Shown: positions 1 through 9,387 of the stretch, in pieces
Position numbering within the stretch: position 1 is the stretch's first letter
How the letters are laid out: each line of letters opens with the position of its first letter
DNA from: Streptomyces sp. ISL-87
Lineage (GTDB): Bacteria; Actinomycetota; Actinomycetes; Streptomycetales; Streptomycetaceae
DNA length: 64,000 nucleotides
Direction: 5' to 3'
Assembly: GCF_018614095.1 (NCBI RefSeq)
Contig: NZ_JAGGOY010000025.1
Location: 24,197-88,196, forward strand
The notes under the pieces: model-generated
What the model saw: the letters and a program-made list of their open reading frames with translations, nothing else
What the model was told of the DNA's origin: nothing
Databases searched by the model: none
Translations under genes and position numbers: made by a program

Positions 1-344
1 CGAACGGGGGGCGTACGTGGGCGGTGCTGGGCCCCATGGCCGAGCTCGGTGACGCATCGCTGGCCGAGCACGACGCGGTGGGACGGCTTGCCGTCCGGCT
101 CAACGTGAGCAAGCTCGTCGCAGTCGGGGGCAGGGAAGCGTCCTGGCTGCAACTGGGCGCATATAACGAGGGTTCGTGGGGTGAGGAGTCGGTGCTCGTG
201 TCCGACGCGCAGGCGGCGGTCGACCTGTTGCGCAGTGAACTGCGCCCGGGGGACGTCGTGCTGGTGAAGGCTTCCAGGTCGATCGGACTGGAGCGGGTCG
301 CGCTGGCGTTGCTGGAGCGCGAGGGCGAGGTCGCCGACCGATGA
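1..344 (+). CDS. murF: UDP-N-acetylmuramoyl-tripeptide--D-Ala-D-Ala ligase, 3' end
   Basis: This is the last ~113 codons of MurF, cut by the window edge; the reading frame is open from base 3. MurF adds D-Ala-D-Ala to UDP-MurNAc-tripeptide in the cytoplasm, the last soluble step of peptidoglycan precursor synthesis. The visible part is the C-terminal Mur ligase domain: a [12 protein letters not shown] motif followed by an alternating Rossmann-like region ending in [14 protein letters not shown], typical of MurF C-termini. Its TGA overlaps the mraY start by 4 bases (ATGA), so the two are translationally coupled. The assignment is firm because mraY and murD follow directly. The ATP-binding and central domains lie outside the window. 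Confidence 0.93.
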   Translation, partial: NGGRTWAVLGPMAELGDASLAEHDAVGRLAVRLNVSKLVAVGGREASWLQLGAYNEGSWGEESVLVSDAQAAVDLLRSELRPGDVVLVKASRSIGLERVALALLEREGEVADR

Positions 345-1411
345 GGCAGATCCTGTTCGCCGGAGTCATCGGACTCTTCCTCACGCTCATCGGCACCCCG
401 CTGCTGATCAAGGGTCTGGCCCGCAAGGGCTACGGCCAGTTCATCCGGGACGACGGGCCACGCGGCCACGCCGGGAAGAAGGGCACGCCCACCATGGGCG
501 GTATCTCCTTCATCCTGGCGACGCTGATCGCGTACGTCCTGACGAAGGTGATCACCTCCAGTGAGCCGACCTTCTCGGGTCTGCTCGTGCTGTTCCTGAT
601 GGCGGGCATGGGCCTGGTCGGCTTCCTGGACGACTACATCAAGATCGTCAAGCAGCGTTCGCTGGGTCTGCGGGCCAAGGCCAAGATGGCCGGCCAGCTG
701 ATCGTCGGCATCGCCTTCGCCGTGCTCGCACTCCAGTTCTCGGACTCGCGCGGGCTGGCCCCGGCCTCCACCAAGCTGTCGTTCGTCACGGACTTCGGCT
801 GGTCGATCGGCCCGGTGCTGTTCGTCGTCTGGGCGCTGTTCATGATCCTGGCCATGTCCAACGGCGTGAACCTGACCGACGGTCTGGACGGCCTGGCCAC
901 CGGCGCCGCCGTAATGGTCTTCGGCGCCTACACCTTCATCGGCGTCTGGCAGCACCAGGAGTCCTGCGCCAACGCGGACAGCCTGACCAACCCGGCGGCC
1001 TGCTTCGAGGTACGCGACCCGCTGGACCTCGCGGTCGTCGCCTCCGCCCTGATGGGAGCCTGCTTCGGCTTCCTGTGGTGGAACACCTCGCCCGCCAAGA
1101 TCTTCATGGGTGACACCGGTTCGCTCGCGCTCGGCGGCGCGCTCGCCGGCCTCGCGATCTGCTCCCGCACGGAGTTCCTGATCGCGCTGCTCGGCGGCCT
1201 CTTCGTCCTCATCACCATGTCGGTGGTCATCCAGGTCGGCTCGTTCAAGATGACCGGGAAGCGCGTCTTCCGGATGGCCCCGTTGCAGCACCACTTCGAA
1301 CTCAAGGGGTGGTCCGAAGTCCTTGTGGTGGTCCGCTTCTGGATCATCCAGGGCATGTGCGTGATCGTGGGTCTCGGTCTCTTCTACGCAGGATGGGCAG
1401 CCGACAAGTGA
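341..1411 (+). CDS. mraY: phospho-N-acetylmuramoyl-pentapeptide-transferase
   Basis: MraY is the polytopic membrane enzyme that transfers phospho-MurNAc-pentapeptide to undecaprenyl phosphate, making lipid I. The 356-residue protein has the normal family length, about ten hydrophobic segments and the family signatures: GTPTMGG near residue 48, FLDDYIK at 96-101 with the Asp pair, NLTDGLDG at 177-184, and a His-rich MAPLQHHFE loop near residue 315. The ATG lies inside the murF stop, and its own TGA overlaps one candidate murD start, so the mur genes form one transcription unit. No key residue is missing. Confidence 0.97.
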   Translation: MRQILFAGVIGLFLTLIGTPLLIKGLARKGYGQFIRDDGPRGHAGKKGTPTMGGISFILATLIAYVLTKVITSSEPTFSGLLVLFLMAGMGLVGFLDDYIKIVKQRSLGLRAKAKMAGQLIVGIAFAVLALQFSDSRGLAPASTKLSFVTDFGWSIGPVLFVVWALFMILAMSNGVNLTDGLDGLATGAAVMVFGAYTFIGVWQHQESCANADSLTNPAACFEVRDPLDLAVVASALMGACFGFLWWNTSPAKIFMGDTGSLALGGALAGLAICSRTEFLIALLGGLFVLITMSVVIQVGSFKMTGKRVFRMAPLQHHFELKGWSEVLVVVRFWIIQGMCVIVGLGLFYAGWAADK

Positions 1412-2898
1412 CCGCCTGGCAGGGCAAGAACATCACCGTCGCCGGCCTCGGCGTGAGCGGCATCAGTGCCGCCCGCGCCCTGGCCGGCCTCGGCGCGCGG
1501 GTGACCGTCGTCGACAACGGAGACGGCGATGCGCACCGCGCGCGGGCCGCCGAGCTGGCGCAGCAGGGCATCGAGGTCCGCCTCGGCCACCTGGACGGCG
1601 GTGCCCCGGCGGGCGAGGTCCTGCCCGAGGGCACCGACCTCGTGGTCACCTCGCCGGGCTGGAAGCCCGACAGCCCGCTGTTCGCGGCCGCCGCCGCGGC
1701 CGGCGTGGACGTCGTGGGCGACGTCGAGATCGCCTGGCTGCTTCGCGAGGTCGGCGAGGACCTGCGCGCAGCACGGTCCGGGGAGGCCGCGGCCGGTGCG
1801 TCCCGCAGGGAACCGGCGCCGTGGCTCGCCATCACCGGGACGAACGGCAAGACCACCACCACCCAGATGCTGGCGTCGATCCTGAAGGCCGCGGGCCTGA
1901 GGACCGCCGCCGTCGGGAACATCGGCACCCCGATCATCGACGTGGTCCTCGGCGAGGAGCAGTACGACGTACTCGCCGTCGAACTCTCCAGCTACCAGCT
2001 GCACTGGGCGCCCTCGCTGCGCGCCCACTCCGCGGTCGTGCTCAACCTGGCCCCGGACCACCTAGACTGGCACGGCTCGATGGAGGCGTACGCCGCCGAC
2101 AAGGGCCGGATCTACGAGGGCAACCGGGTCGCCTGCGTCTACAACGTCGCCGACCCGGCCACCGAGGCCCTGGTGGTCGAGGCCGACGTGGAGGAGGGCT
2201 GCCGGGCGATCGGCTTCACCCTCGGCGCCCCCGGCCCCTCGATGCTCGGCGTGGTGGACGGCATCCTCGTCGACCGGGCCTTCGTGGAGAACCGGCAGAA
2301 GAACGCCCAGGAGCTCGCCGAGGTCAAGGACGTCAACCCGCCGGCCCCGCACAACATCGCCAACGCGCTGGCCGCGGCCGCGCTGGCCCGCGCCTTCGGC
2401 GTCGAGCCGCGTGCGGTCCGCGACGGCCTGCGGAACTTCCGGCCGGACGCGCACCGGGTCGCCCACGTGGACGAGGTCGGCGGGGTCACGTACATCGACG
2501 ACTCCAAGGCCACCAACACGCACGCCGCCGAGGCCTCGCTCGCGGCCTTCGAACCCGTCGTCTGGATCGCCGGCGGCCTCGCCAAGGGCGCGACCTTCGA
2601 CGAGCTCGTACAGAAGTCGGCGAAGCGGCTGCGCGGTGTGGTGCTGATCGGCGCCGACCGGGCGCTGATCGCCGATGCGCTGGCGCGACACGCCCCCGAG
2701 GTCCCGGTGGTCGACCTCGAACGGACCGACACTGGGGCGATGCTCGCAGCGGTCCGGGAAGCGGCCCGGATGGCCGAGCCCGGGGACACGGTCCTGCTGG
2801 CACCCGCCTGCGCCTCGATGGACATGTTCGCGAACTACAACAAGCGTGGGGACGCATTCGCCGACGCGGTGCGCGAACTGGCCGCCGAGAGCGCCTAG
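1393..2898 (+). CDS. murD: UDP-N-acetylmuramoyl-L-alanine--D-glutamate ligase
   Basis: MurD adds D-glutamate to UDP-MurNAc-L-Ala in the cytoplasm, using ATP. The protein has an N-terminal nucleotide-binding fold ([15 protein letters not shown]), the Mur ligase ATP loop [11 protein letters not shown] around residues 147-157, the SSYQLHW and [12 protein letters not shown] motifs of the central domain, and a C-terminal [10 protein letters not shown] motif. I chose the ATG at 1393, which overlaps the end of mraY. A GTG at 1408, overlapping the mraY stop as GTGA, is an equally reasonable start and would remove five residues. The frame is open further upstream, but that part is a shadow of mraY. 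ftsW follows after a 70-base gap. Confidence 0.95.
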   Translation: MGSRQVTAWQGKNITVAGLGVSGISAARALAGLGARVTVVDNGDGDAHRARAAELAQQGIEVRLGHLDGGAPAGEVLPEGTDLVVTSPGWKPDSPLFAAAAAAGVDVVGDVEIAWLLREVGEDLRAARSGEAAAGASRREPAPWLAITGTNGKTTTTQMLASILKAAGLRTAAVGNIGTPIIDVVLGEEQYDVLAVELSSYQLHWAPSLRAHSAVVLNLAPDHLDWHGSMEAYAADKGRIYEGNRVACVYNVADPATEALVVEADVEEGCRAIGFTLGAPGPSMLGVVDGILVDRAFVENRQKNAQELAEVKDVNPPAPHNIANALAAAALARAFGVEPRAVRDGLRNFRPDAHRVAHVDEVGGVTYIDDSKATNTHAAEASLAAFEPVVWIAGGLAKGATFDELVQKSAKRLRGVVLIGADRALIADALARHAPEVPVVDLERTDTGAMLAAVREAARMAEPGDTVLLAPACASMDMFANYNKRGDAFADAVRELAAESA

Positions 2899-2968
2899 GT
2901 CGATCCAGGGTACGTGGTTCCCTTCCGACCGGCTGCTCGCCTCGTACGAGTGGAGGGGAAGATCACAG

Positions 2969-4330
2969 ATGCCGGCCAAGCAAGTGCTGCCGGGGCGGCG
3001 GCCGCCCGCCGTGAAGGCACAAGGCCGCAAGCGCCCGCCGGTGAGTGTAAAGCGGCCCGCCGGGCGCGGGCCGCTGGCCCGGTTCCGGCGTACGCAAAGA
3101 CAGTTGAGCAAGGCCTGGGACCGGCCGCTCACCGCGTATTACCTGATTTTCGGCAGCTCGTTGCTCATCACCGTGCTCGGTCTCGTGATGGTCTACTCGG
3201 CCTCCATGATCAAGGCGCTCCAGCTGGGCCTGGGCGACGCGTACTTCTTCAAGAAGCAGTTCCTGGCCGCCCTGATCGGCACCGGACTGATGCTGGTCGC
3301 CTCCCGGATGCCGGTCAAACTGCACCGGGCGCTCTCGTACCCGGTGCTCGCCGGCACGCTGTTCCTGATGGTCCTGGTCCAGGTCCCCGGGATAGGGGTG
3401 GCGATCAACGGCAACCAGAATTGGATCTCCCTTGGTGGTCCGTTCATGTTGCAGCCCAGTGAGTTCGGCAAGCTGGCCCTGATCCTGTGGGGCGCGGACC
3501 TGCTGGCCCGCAAGGGCGACAAGGACCTGCTGAGCCAGTGGAAGCACCTGTTGGTGCCGCTGGTTCCGGTGGCGTTCCTGCTGCTCGGGCTGATCATGCT
3601 CGGCGGGGACATGGGTACCGCGATGATCCTCGGGGCCATCCTGTTCGGCCTGCTGTGGCTGGCGGGTGCGCCGACGCGGATGTTCATGGGAGTGCTGGCG
3701 TTCGCGGGTGTGATCGTCGCACTGCTCATCAAGACCAGCCCGCACCGGATGGACCGGCTCGCGTGCCTCGGCGCGACCGATCCCGGCAGGAACGACCTGT
3801 GCTGGCAGGCCGTCCACGGGATCTACGCCCTCGCATCCGGCGGATGGTTCGGTTCCGGTTTGGGTGCCAGTGTGGAAAAATGGGGCCAACTGCCAGAAGC
3901 CCATACCGACTTCATCTTCGCCATCACAGGGGAGGAACTGGGTCTGGCGGGGACGCTGTCGGTGCTCGCCCTGTTCGCGGCTCTAGGCTATGCGGGTATC
4001 CGCGTGGCCGGACGCACGGAGGACTCCTTCGTACGGTATGCCGCGGGAGGCGTGACCACGTGGATCACGGCGCAGGCTGTGATCAACATCGGTGCGGTGC
4101 TCGGTCTGCTGCCGATCGCCGGGGTCCCGCTCCCGCTGTTCTCCTACGGAGGGTCAGCCCTGCTGCCGACCATGTTCGCGGTCGGACTGCTCATCGCCTT
4201 CGCGCGGGAGGAGCCGGCGGCGCGCGCGGCGCTCGCGATGCGCCAGCCGAAGACCGGCTGGAAGCGGACCGGGCAGAGATGGAAGTCGATGAGACGGCGC
4301 GTCAAGAAGCGTCCGTCCGGAGAGCGGTGA
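2969..4330 (+). CDS. ftsW: SEDS-family lipid II polymerase / divisome protein FtsW
   Basis: FtsW is the septal SEDS peptidoglycan glycosyltransferase, acting in the membrane with a class B PBP. The 453-residue protein has a basic, proline-rich cytoplasmic N-terminus of about 45 residues, then about ten membrane segments. SEDS signatures include GGPFMLQPSEFGKLALI near residue 155, a periplasmic loop with HTDFIFAITGEELG near 312, and PLPLFSYGGSALLPTM near 385-400. The ATG at 2969 follows a clear GGAGGGGAAG ribosome site; the longer open frame upstream lies inside murD. A perfect CTCGTACGAG palindrome (2941-2950) sits just before the ribosome site. In Streptomyces FtsW is needed for sporulation septation rather than vegetative growth. 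Confidence 0.95.
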   Translation: MPAKQVLPGRRPPAVKAQGRKRPPVSVKRPAGRGPLARFRRTQRQLSKAWDRPLTAYYLIFGSSLLITVLGLVMVYSASMIKALQLGLGDAYFFKKQFLAALIGTGLMLVASRMPVKLHRALSYPVLAGTLFLMVLVQVPGIGVAINGNQNWISLGGPFMLQPSEFGKLALILWGADLLARKGDKDLLSQWKHLLVPLVPVAFLLLGLIMLGGDMGTAMILGAILFGLLWLAGAPTRMFMGVLAFAGVIVALLIKTSPHRMDRLACLGATDPGRNDLCWQAVHGIYALASGGWFGSGLGASVEKWGQLPEAHTDFIFAITGEELGLAGTLSVLALFAALGYAGIRVAGRTEDSFVRYAAGGVTTWITAQAVINIGAVLGLLPIAGVPLPLFSYGGSALLPTMFAVGLLIAFAREEPAARAALAMRQPKTGWKRTGQRWKSMRRRVKKRPSGER

Positions 4331-4336
4331 ATTTCG

Positions 4337-5431
4337 GTGCATGTCGTACTCGCCGGTGGGGGGACCGCCGGCCACATCGAGCCGGCGCTCGCCCTCGCGG
4401 ACGCCCTGCGCAGGCAGGACCCTTCCGTGGGCATCACCGCCCTCGGCACGGAACGCGGACTCGAAACCCGCCTGGTGCCCGAGCGCGGCTACGAGCTGGG
4501 GCTGATCCCCGCCGTACCGCTGCCCCGCAAGCCAACCCCCGAGCTGATCACGGTCCCGGGACGGCTCCGGGGCACGATCAAGGCCGCAGAGGAGATCCTG
4601 GAGCGCACCAAGGCGGACTGCGTCGTCGGCTTCGGCGGCTACGTGGCCCTGCCCGGCTACCTCGCCGCCAAGCGGCTCGGGGTGCCGATCATCGTCCACG
4701 AGGCCAACGCACGGCCGGGACTGGCCAATAAGATCGGCTCCCGGTACGCGCACGCCGTCGCGGTCTCCACCCCCGACAGCAAGCTGCGCGGCGCCCGCTA
4801 CGTGGGGATCCCGCTGCGGCGCTCGATCTCCACCCTCGACCGGGCCGCGGTCCGCCCCGAGGCGCGCGCCGCGTTCGGCCTGGACCCCAACCTGCCGACC
4901 CTGCTGGTCTCCGGCGGCTCGCAGGGCGCCCGCCGCCTCAACGAGGTGATCCAGCAGGTCGCGCCGACCCTCCAGCGCTCCGGGATCCAGATCCTGCACG
5001 CGGTCGGGCCGAAGAACGAACTGCCGCGTGTCGACAACATGCCCGGGATGCCGCCGTATGTGCCGGTACCGTACGTGGACCGGATGGACCTCGCGTACGC
5101 CGCCGCCGACATGATGCTGTGCCGTGCGGGCGCGATGACCGTCGCCGAACTCTCCGCCGTCGGGCTGCCCGCCGCCTACGTACCGTTGCCGATCGGCAAC
5201 GGCGAACAGCGGCTCAACGCCCAGCCGGTGGTCAAGGCCGGCGGCGGCCTGCTCGTGGACGACGCGGAGCTGACCCCCGAGTGGGTGCTCAGCCAGGTCC
5301 TCCCGGTGCTGTCCGATCCGCACCGCCTGTACGAGATGTCCCGCGCCGCCGCCGAGTTCGGCCGCCGGGACGCCGACGACCTGCTCGTCGGCCTGGTCTA
5401 CGAGGCGATCGCCGCACGCAGAGCCCGCTGA
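4337..5431 (+). CDS. murG: UDP-N-acetylglucosamine--lipid I GlcNAc-transferase
   Basis: MurG adds GlcNAc to lipid I to make lipid II on the inner face of the membrane. The 364-residue protein is a GT-B glycosyltransferase: N-terminal glycine loop [18 protein letters not shown] (residues 7-25), a central [13 protein letters not shown] motif near 194, and a C-terminal donor-site segment [15 protein letters not shown] near 260. The GTG start lies only six bases after the ftsW stop, which points to translational coupling. The next gene, ftsQ, begins 31 bases downstream. Length and motif order match the family. Confidence 0.96.
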   Translation: MHVVLAGGGTAGHIEPALALADALRRQDPSVGITALGTERGLETRLVPERGYELGLIPAVPLPRKPTPELITVPGRLRGTIKAAEEILERTKADCVVGFGGYVALPGYLAAKRLGVPIIVHEANARPGLANKIGSRYAHAVAVSTPDSKLRGARYVGIPLRRSISTLDRAAVRPEARAAFGLDPNLPTLLVSGGSQGARRLNEVIQQVAPTLQRSGIQILHAVGPKNELPRVDNMPGMPPYVPVPYVDRMDLAYAAADMMLCRAGAMTVAELSAVGLPAAYVPLPIGNGEQRLNAQPVVKAGGGLLVDDAELTPEWVLSQVLPVLSDPHRLYEMSRAAAEFGRRDADDLLVGLVYEAIAARRAR

Positions 5432-5462
5432 GGCGGAAAGCACTGACCCAGGAGGCACAGGA

Positions 5463-6290
5463 GTGGCCGGAGCGACGACCGCACAGCGCGGCACCCCAGG
5501 CTCTGACCGGTCTGCCCGAAAGGGCTCCGGCTCTCCCAAGCCCCCGAAGTCGTCGAAGAGGTCCGGCCCGCGGGGCCCCGGCAGCCGTCTGCGCCGGGGG
5601 CCCGTGCTGGCCGCCCTCGCCGCCGCGGTGATCCTCGCCGGGGGCGGCACCTGGGTGCTCTACGGCTCCTCCTGGCTCCGCGTCGAGAAGGTCACGGCGA
5701 GCGGCACCGAGGTGCTCACCTCCGAGCAGGTGCTGTCCGCCGCGGCCGTGCCCGTCGGCGCACCGCTGGTGAGCGTCGACACGGACGAGATCGCGGGCCG
5801 GCTCCGCGGCAGGCTGCCCCGCATCGATTCGGTCGATGTGGTGCGGGCGTGGCCGCACGGAATCGGGCTGAAGGTGACGGAACGCAAACCCGTACTTCTC
5901 GTCAAGAAGGGCGCCGACTTCGTCGAAGTGGACGCTTCGGGTATGCGATTCGACACGGTGGCGAAAGCACCCGGAGGCGTTCCGGTCCTCGAATTGTCAG
6001 CGGAGCACTCGCCGAGCGGCCGCCGCTTCGACGGGGAGCGGCTGCTGCGCGAGGCGGTGGGCATCGCCGGGAGCCTCCCGGAAGCGGTCGCCAAGGAGAC
6101 CGTGCAGGTCAAGGTGCGGTCGTACGACTCGGTCGTGCTGGAGTTGACCGAGGGCCGGACCGTCGTGTGGGGGAGCGGCGAACTGGGTGAGGCCAAGAGC
6201 CGCGCGCTGACCGCTCTGCTGAAAGCCGCGCCCGGGGCTGACCGCTTTGACGTGAGCGTCCCCACCGCCCCTGCGGTGTCCGGGAGTTGA
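5463..6290 (+). CDS. ftsQ: cell division protein FtsQ/DivIB
   Basis: FtsQ is the bitopic divisome protein that links FtsB/FtsL to early division proteins. The 275-residue protein shows the family layout: a Ser/Pro/Lys-rich cytoplasmic tail (residues 1-42), one membrane segment (about 46-66), then a POTRA domain starting with LRVEKVTASGTEVLTSEQVL and an FtsQ/DivIB beta domain ending near PAVSGS. The GTG start follows a GGAGGCACAGGA ribosome site. The extracytoplasmic part carries VWGSGELGEAKSRALTALL, typical of actinobacterial FtsQ. It is the last gene before the ftsZ promoter region. Confidence 0.94.
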   Translation: MAGATTAQRGTPGSDRSARKGSGSPKPPKSSKRSGPRGPGSRLRRGPVLAALAAAVILAGGGTWVLYGSSWLRVEKVTASGTEVLTSEQVLSAAAVPVGAPLVSVDTDEIAGRLRGRLPRIDSVDVVRAWPHGIGLKVTERKPVLLVKKGADFVEVDASGMRFDTVAKAPGGVPVLELSAEHSPSGRRFDGERLLREAVGIAGSLPEAVAKETVQVKVRSYDSVVLELTEGRTVVWGSGELGEAKSRALTALLKAAPGADRFDVSVPTAPAVSGS

Positions 6291-6569
6291 CGTCGAGTCG
6301 AACAGCGACACACCCTGGTTGGCCAGCGATACGGGTGATCACATAGGGTGAAAAGAAAAACGGGAGGTTCGGCGTGTTCGTTGAACACGCGCTACTTGTC
6401 GACTTAGTGTCCTGTTCGGAAGAGTCCAAGGAACAGACACAGTCTTAACCCTAAACTTCAGGGTTAGGGTTCGGGTCGGCGCGTTCGGACCGTCCCTATT
6501 TCGGCATCAGTCGTCGCAACGCAGGCCCGCGAGGCGGCGACACGTAACTCGAGGCGAGAGGCCTTCGAC
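6291..6569 (+). promoter_or_regulatory. ftsZ promoter and regulatory region
   Basis: This 279-base non-coding gap is AT-richer than its surroundings. It holds a perfect inverted repeat GCGTGTTC-GTT-GAACACGC (6372-6390), overlapping telomere-like inverted repeats TAACCCT/AGGGTTA and AACCCTAA/TTAGGGTT (6446-6471), and GACAC pentamers at 6307-6311, 6435-6439 and 6539-6543 plus the reverse form GTGTC at 6407-6411. Streptomyces ftsZ is known to have several promoters, one of them sporulation-induced and dependent on WhiA/WhiB; GACAC is the reported WhiA recognition core. I cannot place the transcription starts from sequence alone. Confidence 0.75.
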
Positions 6570-7772
6570 GTGGCAGCACCGCAGAACTACCTCGCAGTCA
6601 TCAAGGTCATCGGTGTCGGCGGCGGTGGTGTCAATGCCATCAACCGAATGATCGAGGTCGGTCTCAAGGGCGTCGAGTTCATCGCCATCAACACGGACGC
6701 CCAGGCGCTGTTGATGAGCGACGCCGACGTCAAGCTCGACGTCGGCCGGGAACTCACCCGGGGCCTCGGCGCCGGCGCCAACCCGGATGTCGGCCGCAAG
6801 GCGGCAGAGGACCACCGCGAGGAGATCGAGGAGGTCCTCAAGGGGGCCGACATGGTCTTCGTCACCGCCGGTGAGGGCGGCGGCACCGGCACCGGCGGCG
6901 CACCCGTCGTCGCCAACATCGCGCGCTCGCTGGGCGCCCTGACGATCGGTGTGGTCACCCGGCCGTTCACCTTCGAGGGCCGGCGCCGCGCGAACCAGGC
7001 CGAGGACGGCATCGCCCAGCTCCGCGAGCAGGTCGACACCCTCATCGTCATCCCCAACGACCGGCTGCTGTCCATCTCGGACCGCCAGGTCAGCGTCCTC
7101 GACGCCTTCAAGTCGGCCGACCAGGTCCTGCTCTCCGGCGTCCAGGGCATCACCGACCTCATCACCACCCCGGGTCTGATCAACCTCGACTTCGCCGACG
7201 TCAAGTCCGTGATGTCCGAGGCCGGCTCGGCCCTGATGGGCATCGGCTCGGCGCGCGGCGACGACCGCGCGGTGGCGGCGGCCGAGATGGCGATCTCCTC
7301 GCCGCTGCTGGAGGCGTCCATCGACGGCGCCCGCGGCGTACTGCTCTCCATCTCCGGCGGCTCGGACCTGGGTCTCTTCGAGATCAACGAGGCCGCCCAG
7401 CTGGTGAGCGAGGCCGCGCACCCCGAGGCGAACATCATCTTCGGCGCCGTCATCGACGACGCGCTCGGCGACGAGGTACGGGTCACCGTCATCGCCGCCG
7501 GGTTCGACGGCGGACAGCCCCCGGCCCGCCGGGACAACGTCATCGGCGCCGCGTCCACCAAGCGCGAGGAGCCGGCCCCGGCGCCGGTCCGCGCGGCCGA
7601 GCCGGTCCGCCCGGCCTTCGGTGGCCTGGGCACCGTCACCCCGCGTGAGGAGCCCCCGGCCCCGGCCGAGATCCCGGTCGAGGCCGCGGCCCCCGCGCCG
7701 CAGGTCCCGACGGCCCGTCCGTACCAGGACAGCCCGGCCGAAGAGCTGGATGTCCCGGACTTCTTGAAGTGA
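6570..7772 (+). CDS. ftsZ: cell division GTPase FtsZ
   Basis: FtsZ is the tubulin-like GTPase that forms the Z-ring or the sporulation ladders. The 400-residue protein has the N-terminal [16 protein letters not shown] loop (residues 12-27), the tubulin signature [10 protein letters not shown] around 103-112, the T7-loop region [11 protein letters not shown] near 207, a Pro/Ala-rich linker (about 315-385) and the conserved C-terminal peptide ELDVPDFLK that binds SepF and other partners. The GTG start follows GAGGCGAGAGG. Its TGA overlaps the next gene (pgeF) by 4 bases. Confidence 0.98.
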   Translation: MAAPQNYLAVIKVIGVGGGGVNAINRMIEVGLKGVEFIAINTDAQALLMSDADVKLDVGRELTRGLGAGANPDVGRKAAEDHREEIEEVLKGADMVFVTAGEGGGTGTGGAPVVANIARSLGALTIGVVTRPFTFEGRRRANQAEDGIAQLREQVDTLIVIPNDRLLSISDRQVSVLDAFKSADQVLLSGVQGITDLITTPGLINLDFADVKSVMSEAGSALMGIGSARGDDRAVAAAEMAISSPLLEASIDGARGVLLSISGGSDLGLFEINEAAQLVSEAAHPEANIIFGAVIDDALGDEVRVTVIAAGFDGGQPPARRDNVIGAASTKREEPAPAPVRAAEPVRPAFGGLGTVTPREEPPAPAEIPVEAAAPAPQVPTARPYQDSPAEELDVPDFLK

Positions 7773-8515
7773 CCCTGGGGCAGCACATCGAGAACGGCGC
7801 CCACTTCGCCTTCACCGACCGGTGGGGCGGGGTGAGCGCCGTTCCGTACGAAGGGCTCAATCTCGGCGGTGCGGTCGGAGACGACCCGGCCGCCGTTCTC
7901 GCGAACCGGGCGATCGCCGCGAAGTCACTGGGCATCGAGCCGGACCGGGTGGTCTGGATGAACCAGGTGCACGGCCGGGACGTCGCGGTGGTGGACGCCC
8001 CTTGGGATTCCGCTTCCGCGCAGGGGGGCGGGCCGATCCCGTCCGTGGACGCGGTGGTGACCGCCCGTCGGGGACTCGCCCTCGCGGTGCTCACCGCGGA
8101 CTGCACTCCGGTTCTGCTGGCCGACCCCGTTGCCGGGGTTGCGGGGGCGGCCCACGCGGGGCGGCCCGGACTGGTCGCCGGAGTGGTGCCCGCCGCCGTC
8201 GAGGCGATGGTCGCCCTCGGCGCCGAACCGGGGCGGATCGTCGCCCGTACCGGACCTGCAGTATGCGGTCGCTGCTACGAAGTGCCCGCCGGGATGCGGG
8301 ACGCGGTGGCCGAGGTCGTGCCGGCCGCGTACGCCGAGACCAGCTGGGGGACACCCGCGGTCGACGTGGTCGCCGGGGTGCACGCCCAGCTCACCGAGGC
8401 GGGGGTGACGAACCTGCACCGCTCGCCGGTCTGCACACTGGAGTCGCGGGACCACTTCTCGTACCGCCGCGACCGGGTGACTGGGCGGCTTGCCGGATAT
8501 GTCTGGTTGGACTGA
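7769..8515 (+). CDS. pgeF: peptidoglycan editing factor PgeF / YlmD-YfiH family purine nucleoside phosphorylase
   Basis: This is a multicopper-oxidase-fold (Cu-oxidase_4, YfiH) protein of 248 residues, usual for the family. The conserved metal-site pattern is visible: [12 protein letters not shown] near residue 71, [12 protein letters not shown] near 110, [14 protein letters not shown] near 127, and [11 protein letters not shown] near 168. Members have been shown to act as purine nucleoside phosphorylases/adenosine deaminases and, in E. coli, to keep L-Ser out of the muropeptide stem. Old annotations call them laccase or polyphenol oxidase. It overlaps ftsZ (GTGA) and precedes ylmE, the common order in Gram-positive dcw clusters. 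Confidence 0.9.
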   Translation: MTLGQHIENGAHFAFTDRWGGVSAVPYEGLNLGGAVGDDPAAVLANRAIAAKSLGIEPDRVVWMNQVHGRDVAVVDAPWDSASAQGGGPIPSVDAVVTARRGLALAVLTADCTPVLLADPVAGVAGAAHAGRPGLVAGVVPAAVEAMVALGAEPGRIVARTGPAVCGRCYEVPAGMRDAVAEVVPAAYAETSWGTPAVDVVAGVHAQLTEAGVTNLHRSPVCTLESRDHFSYRRDRVTGRLAGYVWLD

Positions 8516-8518
8516 GGA

Positions 8519-9238
8519 ATGACGGATCGTAAGTCGGAGCTCGCGGAGAACCTCGCGCGGGTGGAGGAACGTATCTTGTCCGCCTGCGCCGCCGCCGGGC
8601 GCGAGCGGGAAGAGGTGACGCTCATCGTGGTCACCAAGACCTACCCCGCGAGCGACGTACGACTGCTGGCGGACCTGGGCGTCCGTCATGTTGCGGAAAA
8701 TCGCGACCAGGATGCCGCCCCCAAGGCCGCGGCCTGCGCGGATCTGCCGCTCAGCTGGCATTTCGTAGGTCAGTTGCAGACGAACAAAGTCCGTTCCGTG
8801 GCGGGATACGCGCATGTGGTGCAGTCGGTCGACCGGCCCCGGCTGGTCACCGCGCTCTCGGCGGCCGCGGAGGGCGCCGGGCGGGAGCTCGGCTGCCTCG
8901 TGCAGATCGCACTCGACGCCGGGTCGGGGGAGCGCGGGACCCGCGGCGGCGCGGCCCCCGACCTGCTCCCGGAGTTGGCGGACCTCGTGGCCGCCGCGCC
9001 CGGACTGCGGATCGACGGTCTGATGACCGTGGCTCCGCTGGCCGGTCCGTACGCGGGCCGCGAACAGGCGGCTTTCGAGCGGCTGATGGAATTGTCATCC
9101 AGCCTGCGCAGGGACCATCCGGCTGCCACGATGGTGTCGGCCGGGATGAGCGCGGACCTGGAACAGGCCGTTGCGGCCGGTGCGACACATGTACGCGTCG
9201 GCACTGCGGTACTCGGCGCGAGACCCCGGCTCGGGTAA
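8519..9238 (+). CDS. ylmE: YggS/YlmE family pyridoxal phosphate-binding protein
   Basis: This belongs to the PLP-homeostasis protein family (YggS/PLPBP, alanine racemase-like TIM barrel without racemase activity). The 239-residue protein has the PLP-lysine motif TLIVVTKTYP (lysine near residue 43), WHFVGQLQTNKVRSV near 81-95, GLMTVAPL near 167, and the phosphate-binding SAGMSADLEQAVAAGATHVRVGTAV at the end. The usual FGENYVQE segment reads VAENRDQDA here, a form I recall from other Streptomyces. The ATG lies three bases after the pgeF stop. The position between ftsZ and sepF is conserved, but its role in division is unclear. Confidence 0.9.
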   Translation: MTDRKSELAENLARVEERILSACAAAGREREEVTLIVVTKTYPASDVRLLADLGVRHVAENRDQDAAPKAAACADLPLSWHFVGQLQTNKVRSVAGYAHVVQSVDRPRLVTALSAAAEGAGRELGCLVQIALDAGSGERGTRGGAAPDLLPELADLVAAAPGLRIDGLMTVAPLAGPYAGREQAAFERLMELSSSLRRDHPAATMVSAGMSADLEQAVAAGATHVRVGTAVLGARPRLG

Positions 9239-9333
9239 CGTCGCCAAGAAAGTCTGACCACAGCAGAAAATATGGTCATTCCCGCAGATGAGCGGACAGA
9301 CCACGTGGATCGCGGGCAGTTGGTGACTTTGGT

Positions 9334-9346
9334 GACACAGCGACAC
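9334..9346 (+). promoter_or_regulatory. paired GACAC boxes upstream of sepF
   Basis: Two GACAC pentamers lie 8 bases apart (9334-9338 and 9342-9346) in the 149-base gap before sepF, followed by a third partial copy GACAG at 9351-9355. GACAC is the reported WhiA core. The spacing and direct orientation are visible; the link to WhiA is an inference. Confidence 0.4.
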
Positions 9347-9387
9347 CTGCGACAGGGCGATCCACCACAGAGCGGAGGACTCAGAGA

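Noticed and set aside
6372..6390. LexA (SOS) box upstream of ftsZ
   Set aside because: Actinobacterial LexA sites are GAAC-N4-GTTC; here the half-sites are in the opposite order with a 3-base spacer.
7769..8515. Laccase or polyphenol oxidase function for the gene after ftsZ
   Set aside because: The sequence fits the YfiH/PgeF family, whose tested members act on nucleosides or on muropeptide precursors; the old name is misleading.
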